From: Sophora flavescens
Lineage: Eukaryota; Streptophyta; Magnoliopsida; Fabales; Fabaceae
Direction of reading: 5' to 3'
Assembly (NCBI GenBank): GCA_030762895.1
Contig: CM061063.1
Coordinates: forward strand, 210,319,667 to 210,383,666
Length of the DNA: 64,000 nucleotides
In this document: positions 1-10,283 of the stretch, piece by piece
Numbering within the stretch: position 1 is the stretch's first letter
How the letters are laid out: each line of letters starts with the position of its first letter
The notes under the pieces: model-generated
Database searches by the model: none
The model's input: only the letters and a program-made list of their open reading frames with translations
Told to the model about the DNA's origin: nothing
Position numbers and translations under genes: made by a program

Positions 1-423
1 TATGTGTTCTGCCTGAATGGCGGGGCGGTGAGCTGGAAGAGTTCAAAGCAAGAGACAGTCGCCGATTCTACTACAGAGACTGAGTATATTGCCGCCTCCA
101 ATGCAGCAAAGGAGGCTGTTTAGATCAGGAAGTTCATAGCTGAGCTTGGTACAGTTCCAAGTATTGTGGACCCCATTGATCTCTACTGTGATAACAATGG
201 GACCATTGCACAAGCTAAGGAACCTTGATCTCATCAGTGATCCAAACATATACTTAGGCGCTTCCATCTCATTCGAGAGATTATCGATAGAGGAGATGTG
301 AAAATATGGAGAGTACCAACACTTGATAACGTTACTGACCCACTTACGAAACCTCTTGCTCAACAGAAGCACGAAGGTCACACTAGATCGATGGGCATTA
401 GATTTATGCCTGATTGGCTCTAG
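1..423 (+). pseudogene. Copia polyprotein C-terminus: RNase H domain, broken
   Basis: Frame 1 reads as the end of a Ty1/copia Pol: SWKSSKQETVADSTTETEY, then a DLYCDNNG block and ILRRFHLIREIIDRGDVKI, the usual copia RNase H signatures. RNase H removes the RNA template during reverse transcription inside the virus-like particle. The domain starts upstream of the window. Three in-frame stops break it: TAG at 121, where the family normally has Trp, and two TGA codons near 226 and 238, where it normally has CGA (Arg). The natural stop is at 421-423, immediately before the polypurine tract and LTR. The product cannot be functional. Confidence 0.9.
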
Positions 424-429
424 TGCTAG

Positions 430-437
430 TGGGAGAT
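430..437 (+). other. Polypurine tract of the copia element
   Basis: The short purine-rich run GTGGGAGA lies just after the pol stop and next to the first base of the LTR. This is the position and composition of the plus-strand primer site in copia elements. Confidence 0.7.
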
Positions 438-1840
438 TGTTGGTGTAAGCCCTAGAGGCCAGTGTATTTCTTAGACTTACATTTGTATCTTGCCATTATA
501 TATATATTTGATATGAGGCATTCCAATTTATCGTGTTACTTGTTTAAACATAATAAAGTCCTTAGAATAGAAATTTCAGTTTAATAGAATATCAAGTACA
601 TGACTTGATCGTGAGACACTATTGAACAATGAAATCCTATTCTTAAATATCCGTAGTCAAGTATTTTATTAATAAGGACAATAATAATACATTGAGACTA
701 TTATGTGTGCAGACTGATGACCATATCTCACGGGTCATGGATATGAGATATCGAGTCACCACATAGGTACACATTAGAGTAATGATGTACTGGATTGACC
801 CACCATGAGAACACTACATGGAGCGTTATGTGAGTGTCATAAGTAGTTCTCATAGTGACAATGGTGTATGCAATACTTCGACCTGAAATCGCTACGATCC
901 CTACATGAGGAGTCGTGTGCTTTAATATCGTCAAACGTCATCTGTAATAGGATGATTATAAAGACGGTCATTGGGCATACCACAAGCCATGCAGAGGGAT
1001 GTGAGTGACCTAGATGGAATTTGTCCCTCCTACATAACAGGAGTAATATCTGTGGGGCCCCCGATAGAGTGAGACTGTAAAATGCATGGCCGTGCTGAAA
1101 TGAGTCAATATGAGATATTGACCTCATTTGTTGTTAAGTCTACTCGGGTATCAGGGAACATGATATTGAACCATACAAGGGTGACACATTCTATGTCTTG
1201 TGTTCAATATAGATATATGGACAAAGGGATAATAATGCACATGAATATTTGTCACAGAAAGGTTTCGTCAAATCACTGACTTTCTCACTACTTAGGTGGC
1301 AGTGATGTAATGCTAGATACCGCTCACTGTTTGTAATATTAAATGGGATTTAATATTACTACTAACGTTTTGGGAACCTATAGGGTCACACACATAAGAG
1401 CGGATCAAAAGAAGCATTAAAAGGAGAGTTGGACTCTTCTATTGGGCCTAGCGCATAGTACATGGGACTTAGGTCAAACGTTGCTCACTGACCCACTTAA
1501 GGAGGTGCTATTATAAGTAGACCATTTAAGCTATTGTGCCTACACAGTTTTTACCCTAGCCGCACATAGAGAGTGACAGTGAGCAGCAGGTCTCGGTTTT
1601 CGAAGCTAGCACTGTGAGGCAGAGACGCTTTGTGTTCGTGACGTTGGACGTTCACGGGATCTGCTCGTGTGGATACCTTAGAGACATCGTTCGTGCGGTG
1701 TTCGTGATAGACGATTTCAATCAATTCTCATCGCTTCAAGAGGTAAATCTTCTAATCATGAATCATGACCATTCGCAAGGATCCTTCGATGGGAAATTTT
1801 TTCCGCTGCGTTATTTTGTTTTATACACAAATTCCCAACA
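438..1840 (+). repeat. 3' LTR of the copia element
   Basis: The LTR starts TGTTGG at 438 and ends CCAACA at 1840, a perfect 6-bp terminal inverted repeat, giving about 1.4 kb. It directly follows the polypurine tract. The 5' LTR lies outside the window, so the target duplication cannot be checked; the five bases after the end are GTATC. It carries no believable coding sequence: small open frames here, including one crossing the right LTR boundary, look like chance. Confidence 0.9.
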
Positions 1841-2040
1841 GTATCAACTATGTAGTTGGGCAAAATTTTCGGAATACGTCCAATTGGTCTATTCATCAGA
1901 TAACCTAGTGATTCCACCAGAATCCACTTGCTGTCAATCTCTAACAAACGATATTCTCGGGTACAAACCATCGGCTCTTCACTGAGCTACAGTTCTGAAG
2001 TAAACTTTTTGTGTAAAGATGTTTTAAGGCACTTACTTAC
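1841..2040. other. Unassigned spacer next to the copia LTR
   Basis: This is flanking DNA of the copia insertion. I see no gene, LTR terminus or primer site. It may be the internal or leader part of the decayed element to its right, but nothing in the sequence proves this. Confidence 0.4.
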
Positions 2041-4849
2041 AAATCCTAACACATTATGAAATTGGATCGACAGTCCAATCATTCATTTCTTAGCACTTTT
2101 CTAATGGAGCCTTTCTCTTGGCTTCCAAGAAAATCAAATAACTCTTAGTCCATTAAATCTTATAGAGGTATGGACAATGAATTATCGACACTTTATGACA
2201 AATGGTCTTGCTTCACTGTAGGTCATAAATCATTAAGTTCATATTTTCACTGCGTCATTCATGACTAGGTTTTGCTCTTTAATGTAAATACTAGTCTTTG
2301 AAGACTAAAATTATTTTTTGTCTTAAAACCCAAAACCTTTGGTTAAAACCAAACCATTTTGAAATCAGATTCCATTAAAGTACATAAGTACTAAATTCAT
2401 CAAAACCGTTTCTTGAAAAACGTTGAAACTCTTAAAATACTGTTTTACCGCTTTTTACTGTATTTCAACTTAAATTCCATATTTTCACAAACATAATCAT
2501 TTTTCTCAAATACTTTACTTTGATAATTTACCATGCTTATGTTAAAGTATTAAAATACTAATTTCAAACTCTACATCATTGTTTTCTCAAAAATCCTTAA
2601 AAATGTTTGACGACGGTTTCACCGCTTTTTACTGGTTTTAGGCCCAAAAGCCATACTTTTGAAAATATGGTTCTTCACCTCAAATCTAGTACTTAACTAG
2701 GATATAATACTCATTTTAAGATATTCAAAACACTGATTTAACAATTTTCTTTCCATGTATACAAAATTCCTAAAACTTGACAGAACGTCGTTAAGTTTGT
2801 AAAACGCGTAAATCATTTTTCAACGATTTTAAACTCTAATAGTCCAAAACTCATTTTGGAGTTTTAGAACAGTTAAATAGGTATTAAAAACAGTTTTCAA
2901 CTGTCCAATAACATCTATTTTAGACAATTGCATTTTAGTCCCTAAACTTTCATTAATTACAAAAAGGTCCTTATTCACTTAAAACCTTATAACTTTTTAT
3001 TTACAATTTCAAATCTCACCAAACCAACTTCTTTAGAAACGATTTTCAGTTTACAACAAATTTCCAAAAATTTATATTTTGGGTCTCATATTTTTCAATA
3101 TTTGCTAATAAGTCCTTAACTATTAAAAAGCTCATAACTTTTTATATATCATTCCAAATGACCTCAAACCAATTTCTATGCTTTCATCTCATAAAATACT
3201 TTTCACCATGAAATTTTCCAGAAATTACGTTTCTGCCCCATACTTTGCAATATTTACAAAAAGGTCCTTTTTTACTAAAAAACTTATAACTTTTTATGTA
3301 TTAGTCCAAATAACGTCAAACCAATTTCTTTAACCTTATATTACCAAGGGCTACATTCCAAACTTATAAGAATATAGTTTTCAGAATAGTCCCTTTAAAT
3401 CTCAGTATTTGCATAATGGTCCCAATATCTTCAAAAATTCATAACTTTTAGCATACACATCCAAATCCATCCAAACCAATTTCTATACTCTTATATACTC
3501 ATTCAATCCTATAAAAATTATCCAAACAAATTAAACCACCATGGAACCCACTCAAACAGTCATGGCCGAATGGCTTAATAATAACATATAAGGTATTTTT
3601 CTTAACAATCAAGCAAACAACAATCATGGTTCCAACTTAAGGTCATTGGAACCAAAACAACCATATGACATATCATACCACAACCAAACATCAAATCAAA
3701 TCCTCCAAGATGACCACACACATACAAATCAATAATTTACACTTATGAGTTACAAAACATATACACTAAATAAACCCCCACATATCTACATTAAGGTAGG
3801 ATAGTAGTAATCTTCCCCCTTACCTCTTTAGATCACTTGAAACCGAAGTAGGAGAAGGATGTTGTTCACCTAAATCACAAGGTTTTGAACCCACAAAACC
3901 TAGCCATGATCAACCAACAAGAAATCAAGTTAAAGAATGAAGAAAAACACCTAAACCCACTAGCACATAGGTTTGGCCCAGACCAAAAGAAATAGCTAGG
4001 GATCTCTAAATTTTTCAAGCTCTTGGATGATGAAAGTAGAGATCATAACTAGATCATAGAAATTGGTTTCACATTTTTATAATTTTTATACAATTTTCTA
4101 GAGATTTTTGAAGTTTTAGATCTAGGAATTTGAAATTTGTAAAAACATGAGATATGAAGAAAAGTTGTGAAAGGAAAGGAAGGTATGATCATGAATCAGA
4201 AGAATCTACCTTTGGAATACGAATAAATGATCAAAATCTACTACTTCATTTGAAAATCAAGTGTAAGTAACTTAGGAGTTTTTGTGTTAAAGTTGAAGAA
4301 CTTGAGCCAAATGGAGAAAATGAACGACCAAAGGTGTCTTATGGTGTTGGGACCGTGGGTTTCTTGGGAGGAATGGGTAAAATGATGTCATGGCACACTT
4401 GAAATTACAATGAGGAATTAAGGGTATTTTGGACTTTTCACTTTAAAAGCCATCATTCCATACATTGAACATAAGGTGACTCATCCTTATGACTCACCCC
4501 TATGACTCATTGTTCTCATCCGTCCGAGGTCAGTTTTTGTCTGTGCACCTCCGTTCTCGATTTTCGTCGATCCCCGATCGTCGAATATTCACCTGAATAA
4601 CGTATAATAACTTATTTATTTTGAAAATTTCCCAAATAAACACTATGATTTTATTTATTTTAAACCCAAAATTTTACCAAAAGCTTCTACCATAAGATAT
4701 AGTAAAAGTATGATTTTATTTTATTAAAAATCATTTTATAGATCTAATATAAAAATTATAAACAATTGAAATTCTACCGATAATTGAAAAACAGTAAAAA
4801 CAAGTAAAACGGTTAAAACAAGTAAAAACAAGGTGTTACGAAACAAATA
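2041..4849 (-). repeat. Degenerate gypsy-type LTR (element K), left end lost
   Basis: The right end reads AAGGTGTTAC at 4849. On the minus strand this gives the GTAACACCTTG start typical of the Tekay-like LTRs elsewhere in this window. Landmarks keep the order seen in the LTR of element C: TGACTCAC repeats (4478-4510), a GTAAGG splice-donor-like block (3811-3830) and pyrimidine-rich stretches. No TGTAAC left terminus, target duplication, primer site or coding sequence is visible, so it is probably an old truncated or solo LTR. The left boundary is approximate. Confidence 0.55.
2930..3530. repeat. Four degenerate ~150-bp tandem repeats inside LTR K
   Basis: A core made of GGTCC, then AACTTATAACTTTTTA, then CAAACCAATTTCT, recurs with repeat starts near 2961, 3108, 3259 and 3414, a spacing of 147-155 bp. 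The copies are strongly diverged, which points to an old array. Confidence 0.7.
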
Positions 4850-5587
4850 GTGATTATTAACTGGTATTAAAAATTTATTATTTGTTATCAATTATTTGAA
4901 ACTACAATTTAAAATATTTGTAACAAGGTAGGCAACAACGCTTATGTCTGTAATAATGTGTAGTTTGTCACTAATAAGAGAAAATAAATAACATAGTTAA
5001 TATTATTGATAAAAAAATAATTTTTAGTCATGATAGCCTTTTAAGTTTTTAAAATGTCATACGAAAATACTAACAACCTTATTTATATCATTAACTTAAT
5101 ATTTAATAATATTAAATAAATTTGTGACAAATTGTTACATATAGTAGTGTCATAAATTCAATTAAAGTTGATTTGTCACTATTATAAGAAAATATTTTAA
5201 ATAGTATAAAATAAAATAAGTGAAAACTTTAAGCTTTTATCATTAATAGTTTTTTGTTGAATATTTAAAATATTGTAGTGAGCAAATACATTTCACTACA
5301 AATATATTAATATTTAATATATGTGACACTTATTATGGACATAAAATTTTCAAATTCTTAATAATCCAACACAAAAGGCAATTCTTATGAATGATTGTTA
5401 TTTTTTTTTCATTGATACTTTTCTTTTTATTCTACTAAATTTTCTATTGTTGATGATCTTGGGGTACGAAACTAAAACATTTTCTGAAAATAACGTTTTC
5501 TAATATTTCACTTAATACCAAAATTCGTGATAAATTTTTTTCCTTTTCTTGTTAACTTGACCACATTTAACATCATACAACAACATA
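4850..5587. repeat. Dispersed AT-rich repeat, copy 1
   Basis: About 400 bp from GAAACAAATAG (4850) to about 5290 match 28138-28542 plus 30893-30945 closely, so this is a dispersed repeat. It contains several GTCACTA or GTGTCATA motifs and a CACTACAAATAT at 5291. That is weakly reminiscent of subterminal regions of CACTA transposons, but I cannot show both termini. The part from about 5300 to 5587 has no counterpart in the window and no gene. Confidence 0.6.
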
Positions 5588-5599
5588 AGTAACACACCA

Positions 5600-5611
5600 T
5601 ATATATATATA

Positions 5612-5704
<93 letters not shown>
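5600..5704. repeat. (AT)n microsatellite
   Basis: About 50 AT dinucleotides run with a single TTT interruption near 5612, followed by GCATATGCATATGCATC. It sits at the outer edge of the left LTR of element C. The bases just before it, GTAACACACC, could be a decayed LTR terminus. Confidence 0.95.
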
Positions 5705-5707
<3 letters not shown>

Positions 5708-5716
5708 TATGCATAT

Positions 5717-5976
5717 GCATCATCATTTTTGTACGAGATAAACTATATAGGGCCTTTATCGGAACAGGTCATTCTTCAAGCTAAGAAAGAAAATAAAAAC
5801 TTAAGTACACAGTGAAACGTCTAGGGCCATATACAAAAAACATGGCTCTCAGTAGCCAGAAAGACTGACGAAATCACTACCCAAAAATGTAACCACCTAT
5901 AGCTGGTCATAGACTAATGGTACCCATTGGGAAGACCAGGGTCAATCCCACTCCCCGCCGATGAGTCAGATGAAGA
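5717..5976 (-). repeat. Left (3') LTR of C, distal piece
   Basis: It matches 23226-23490 of the right LTR closely, for example the ACTATATAGGGCCTTTAT and GGTACCCATTGGGAAGACC blocks. It stops at 5976, where element B begins. The LTR resumes at 11701. Confidence 0.9.
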
Positions 5977-7391
5977 TGATGAGCCTCTGTTTGACTGGTT
6001 TTATAACTAGTAAAGACCTTGGCTTTGTGCTAATTTTATATCATTTTCACCCAATTTAGACTTGATTGTCCTTAAGTAGTATTTTGAGTCTGTAAAGTGT
6101 TTTTATGTTAATTTAGTTGTTTTAGAGTTAAATAAAGTATTTATGTTATTTTCTGTTTTTTAGGTTAATAAAAAGGAATAATTCTGGTCTTTCACCCCGC
6201 GAAGAAGCTCTCACCCCGCGAGTATTGCAACTCTGAAAAGTCAGAGACGATCACGGCTTGCCCGTGTTGAAGATCACGGCTGTGGCAGTTTTGAAGTTGA
6301 AGCGTTCGCCTCGCGAGCATCCATTCGCCTCGCGAGCCTTGAAGTCAGAACATAATTGCTGTCACTGGAACCTGAACTGGTCATGAAGATTGGGCCATAA
6401 CTTGGGCTGTAGATATCGGTTGGAACCGAACCTGGTGGCAAATGAAAGATCAAACAAAGAGCTTTAACTCTCATGAAGACCATTATTCCAAACAGAGCCG
6501 TTTTGAAGGGCTTTAATCCATGTGAAGTCAGAGGCGTTTCAGCTGCCCTATGAGTTGAATGTGGACATAACTCCCTCATCTTAACTCATAATTAAGCAAA
6601 TTAAGTGGCTTTGGAAAGCTAAGAGGCAGAGGTTGAAGTTAATAAAAGGAGCATTCAGATATTGAGAGAAGAGTTAGTCATAGTTAGTCATAGTTAGCCA
6701 GTTTTTGGCTAGTTCTTAAGCGATAGTAGTAGGAGTGGTATTCTTTTCTTAGATATGTTTTGTTTTCCTTTTGTAATGGAGAGCTAGTCTCCTAGATTAA
6801 TCTACTGGGATTGGTTTCCATTTACATTTGAGGTTCTATATTTCCTGTTTTCATTTGCTATTCTCTTTTCAATGCAATGCTACATGTTTCTGTTTGTTAT
6901 TTCAGGAATGTATAGTATTGTATTGATTCATTCTTGATGATGCTATGCTCTTATACTTAATCGCGTTTGTTATTTCGCGTGCGTTCATTCATGTTCGTTT
7001 GTTCATGAGGGCTTAACCCCGTTTGTTATTTCGGGAATAGGAACATACATCCGTAGTAGCGAATTTCGTTTGTTATTTGTTGCTACAACCGGGAGGGGAT
7101 TAGAATCTGCTTAGGGCTTGGATTTATTTGAACCAATGATAGTGGGAAACCAAGAACAGTAGGTTAATCGTTCTTTAGTTTATTTGCTATTCTCTTTAAC
7201 TGCTTTGTTTTCATTGTTTTGTTTTCTTTATTTTATCTCAATCCAAAACCCCCAAAACTAACTTTTGATTTTCTGTTAATAATAACAACAACTAAAGAGT
7301 CCTTGAGAGACGATACTCGAGTTGTCGCTTCCCTATCTGCATTAATTTTGTAAACGCTCGTTCTTTTTGGCGCGTGGCGACAGCGCGATCA
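5977..7391 (+). repeat. 5' LTR of element B
   Basis: It begins TGATGAGCCTCTG and ends GCGCGATCA, 1415 bp. It is nearly identical to 10284-11696; most differences cluster in a few short patches, for example near 6720 and 6930-7030. It contains a GC-rich block with repeated TCGCGAG palindromes (6191-6338) and a TAATAAAAGG TATA-like box (6640). Minus-strand open frames present in both LTR copies are by-products of the duplication. Confidence 0.95.
6639..6650 (+). promoter_or_regulatory. Possible TATA box in the LTR of B
   Basis: TTAATAAAAGGA, followed within 40 bp by CAGATATTGAG and two AGTTAGTCAT repeats, is placed where an LTR promoter should be. It is conserved in the 3' LTR near 10946. Confidence 0.4.
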
Positions 7392-7396
7392 AAAAT

Positions 7397-7415
7397 TGGC
7401 GCCGTTGCCGGGGAC
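7397..7415 (+). other. Primer binding site of element B
   Basis: TGGCGCCGTTGCCGGGGAC lies five bases after the LTR end. This is the hallmark primer site of plant Athila/Tat-type elements, usually attributed to tRNA-Asp. It fixes the orientation and the LTR boundary. Confidence 0.9.
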
Positions 7416-7529
7416 TCTTGTTTGTTGTTATTAGCATAAAATATTTATAAAAAAAAATTAAAAAAAAAAAATTCTCTTTGCTAAGTTAGTTTTGTCTGCA
7501 TTGTCTGGTTGTGAATTTTAGCACCCCCC

Positions 7530-8006
7530 ATGGATATTTATATGCGAAATTACATGCCTAATGTTTACTATGAACAACCACCATGTATATATTTTCCTGA
7601 TTTTCTTGGTTTATCACACTGGTTGCCAAGGTTTAGTGGTTTTGCAGGTGAGAATCCGCAGGAGCATCTGAGGGAATTCCAGATTGCTTGTTCTATAATG
7701 CTGAGACCTGCAGGAATAAGAGAAGATCACATCAAGATGGAAGCTTTCCAGTTCTCACTTGAAGGTGCTGCAAGGGATTGGTTGTATAGTCTTGATGAGC
7801 ATTCCATCTCAAGCTGGTTTGATTTGAAGGAAGCCTTCCTGTCTAGATACTATCCGCCCCGTAGCTGCACCTTCCGAACCTTCCCTAGAGGACCTGTTCA
7901 AGCAAATGGCTGGACAAATAAATGCATATATGGAAGGAATGATACAACAAATGGCCGAGCAAACTCAACAGATGATAGAGGAAAATCAACAGAGGATGGA
8001 GGCTGA
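7530..8006 (+). CDS. gag: Gag N-terminal (capsid) part of element B
   Basis: This frame encodes a retrotransposon gag domain. Residues about 30-111 hold FAGENPQEHLREF, IREDHIKMEAFQFSLEGAARDWLY and the closing SWFDLKEAFLSRYYPP, the pattern of plant gypsy capsid proteins that assemble the virus-like particle. The ATG at 7530 is 115 bp after the primer site. After YYPP (about 7858) the frame reads nonsense, while the frame one base on continues sensibly (APSEPSLEDLF). The true gag is therefore broken by a frameshift there. The central part of a typical gag, between the capsid end and this linker, also seems to be missing. The last roughly 50 residues of this frame are probably not meaningful. 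Confidence 0.8.
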   Translation: MDIYMRNYMPNVYYEQPPCIYFPDFLGLSHWLPRFSGFAGENPQEHLREFQIACSIMLRPAGIREDHIKMEAFQFSLEGAARDWLYSLDEHSISSWFDLKEAFLSRYYPPRSCTFRTFPRGPVQANGWTNKCIYGRNDTTNGRANSTDDRGKSTEDGG

Positions 8007-8886
8007 ATACCAGAGGAGCCAAGCTGAATCTCAGAAGTTGTCCGCTCTAATTGATCAAGTTACCGCCAACTCGGCTGCAATGCTAACTCCACAGCCCCCT
8101 GAAGACACTTCTGATGATAATGTTGATAATGTTTCTATTGATGAACTGAGTGTTGAATCCCCTGATTCTAATTCATGTACTGATTGTTATTGTGATGGTG
8201 GCACTGCTTTGTGTATACACTGTTATGCAGCTTTATACTGTTCAGGAAACACAAAAAATGAGGATAAGGAGGATCAGGAGGACATCTGCTTCCCCGTACC
8301 TGAGGATGACGAAGAACCTTTGGAAGTAGATGATTCAAGTAAATCAAATGCATGTGTTGAGAGTAATGGGGTGGATGAATTAATTGTTGAATTTCCAGAC
8401 ATTCAGAATTTTACTGATTCATTTTATTGTGATATATGTACTGACTCTACTAACACTAACCTTTGTGTGGTGTGTGCTGAAATTTCTGCATGTATAGCAG
8501 GTGATAACTTTGTTAGTGCAGTGAATGAAGACCTTGCAGGAGTTAAAGCAGCACCAGTAACCCCAGCTAACTGTTTGCCACCTCCCCCTGAGGAGCCACC
8601 AGTGATGGAGTTTAAACCCTTGGATTTTGCACCATGGCCGGTCTGGGAGGTTGAGCCCCACTTCTATTGGGGAGACTTTGTAGATAAAGAGGTCAGCTGT
8701 GACCCGAAGGGGAGTGAGAAGTCCCCCACACTCGGCGAAGTCATCATAATTGTCAAGTGCTCACCCCCACATCAAGGCTGCAAGTCATGGAAGCATGGAA
8801 TGAACCTCTACTCTTTGTCCATCACGTGGGCCTTATGCTACAAGCAATGGGATCCTGGTGGAACCGCCCTTAATGAGCTTTCTTAA
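7861..8886 (+). CDS. Gag C-terminal part of element B, acidic with a duplicated CxxC module
   Basis: The frame is open from before 7861; the first ATG is at 7906 (326 residues). From that Met: residues 1-56 are a Gln/Glu-rich probable coiled coil. Residues 78-112 and 156-196 are two related modules, each starting DEL.VE.PD and holding two CxxC pairs (CTDC..CIHC and CDIC..CVVC). Acidic linkers separate them. A Pro-rich segment PPPPEEPPVMEFKPL (226-239) resembles the linker that precedes RT in Athila-type Pol. No CCHC knuckle, protease DSG or RT motif is present. I infer a Gag tail fused to a pol remnant. The function of the Cys modules is unknown; zinc binding is plausible. Confidence 0.65.
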   Translation, partial: VAAPSEPSLEDLFKQMAGQINAYMEGMIQQMAEQTQQMIEENQQRMEAEYQRSQAESQKLSALIDQVTANSAAMLTPQPPEDTSDDNVDNVSIDELSVESPDSNSCTDCYCDGGTALCIHCYAALYCSGNTKNEDKEDQEDICFPVPEDDEEPLEVDDSSKSNACVESNGVDELIVEFPDIQNFTDSFYCDICTDSTNTNLCVVCAEISACIAGDNFVSAVNEDLAGVKAAPVTPANCLPPPPEEPPVMEFKPLDFAPWPVWEVEPHFYWGDFVDKEVSCDPKGSEKSPTLGEVIIIVKCSPPHQGCKSWKHGMNLYSLSITWALCYKQWDPGGTALNELS

Positions 8887-10268
8887 CCCTTTCTCCTTTT
8901 TAATTTTCTTTTCCTTACTTTAATTATGTTTTATTTTTAATAAAGCTCCTGAATAATTTGAGAAGCTCAGGAGTTGTGTTTGTGTCTTGGTTATGGCAAG
9001 TTTATTGGATTTTATTAATTTTTGCATAGATTGATTGCGTGATAGTGTTGACTGTTTTCCCCCTAGGACTTGAAAATTTTAGAAAAATGATCCCCATATG
9101 ATTGAAAACTGAACTTTGAGATTTTATTATGATGGCATGATTTATGATAAGTTTGGGGTGATAGGAAACACACACTAGGGATAGAATCTCTGTCAAATAA
9201 TTTGCAAAAAAATGTCCAGGTGAGGTTTTGAGCCTCCAACATGTTTTAAACTGTGTGAAAATCACTTTTTAAGTTGCACTTTCCTGAATTTGATTGAATC
9301 TCTTTTTGGTTTGCATGATTATATGTTTGCTTCAAATGATTTAGGCATTTTCTTTGTAAAAAGCTACTTGGCCTAAAAAAATAACCATCCTTAATGCATG
9401 TTCCTTAGTTAGCCCCATTGAGCCTATTAGCCTGTTAATTCTTGATAACCTAATGTTATAAGCCCAAAAATCTGGAAAACCATGTTAACCCGATCTTAGG
9501 ATTAGGAGAGCATGGAATCTTAGAATGGGTACAAGAACTAAGTTTGGGGTGGCTGCAAGGTGTAATGTGTTGTTTGGGATTGAGAAAAAAAAATTTGTGA
9601 AAAAAAAATAGAAAAAAAAAGGGGAAAGAAAAAAACAGAAGAAGAAAAAAAAAATTTAAAAGTGCAAAAATGCCAAAAAGAAATAAAAAGGTTGTAGTCA
9701 CCCAAGGCATAAAAGAAAAATGAGAAAAGGAACTTCAGTGAATTTGAAAGTGTAAATAATGTTCATGCTCTCTTAGTTCCTAGGGTCTTCAACCTAGTAC
9801 CTTTGTATATCCTACCCTTAGCCAGGCCCCATTACAACCCATAAAAGACCATTTGATGTTGTATGCATATTTTCTGTGGGAACCATTTTGAGATGAAAAT
9901 CAAATTTATGGGAAGTGCTCTTAAAAGTGAAAACTGAGTGAAATGTTGATAGCCTGACACAAACTGAGCGATTGAGTGAAACATAAATTTTCCTTGTAAG
10001 GAAGGCATTTGTTTGAATTTGGTGATCTCTCTTTTGTGTGTAACTTGGATCCCCTGCTTAGATTGATGATTGTTTAAATAATGAAATTCTCAATTGTTTA
10101 GAATGAAAGATTTTGGGGATTGCTTTGTTTGTAAAGGGGGGAACATTGAAAGTATTTTGATAAATTGCTTGAAATTTGTGTGAAAGTTGATTGAATCTTT
10201 TGAGCATGCCAGGTCTTGAGTCTTTTTAAGTTTTTAAGTTTTAGTTTGCTTGAGGACAAGCAAAGTTT
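8887..10268 (+). other. Non-coding interior of element B
   Basis: There is no recognisable coding sequence. It holds a small hairpin just after gag (7-bp arms 8946-8952 and 8967-8973), an A-rich tract (9585-9660) and a block around 9777-9840 (CCTAGTACC, then CCCCATTACAACCC). It also has two extra copies of the polypurine motif AAGTTTGGGGT at 9149 and 9541. An A-rich, gene-free 3' interior of this style is usual in Athila/Tat-type elements. Confidence 0.7.
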
Positions 10269-10280
10269 AAGTTTGGGGTA
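10269..10280 (+). other. Polypurine tract of element B
   Basis: AAGTTTGGGGTA ends three bases before the 3' LTR start. The same motif occurs twice more upstream in the interior. Confidence 0.8.
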
Positions 10281-10283
10281 TTT

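Noticed and set aside
1614..1985. 123-codon plus-strand frame
   Set aside because: It crosses the right end of the copia LTR into flanking DNA and has no recognisable domain.
5508..5726. 72-codon frame made of Ile-Tyr and Met-His repeats
   Set aside because: It is the translation of the (AT)n tract.
6274..6579. 101-codon minus-strand frame repeated identically at 10581-10886
   Set aside because: Both lie in the LTRs of element B. Identity reflects LTR duplication, and no domain is present.
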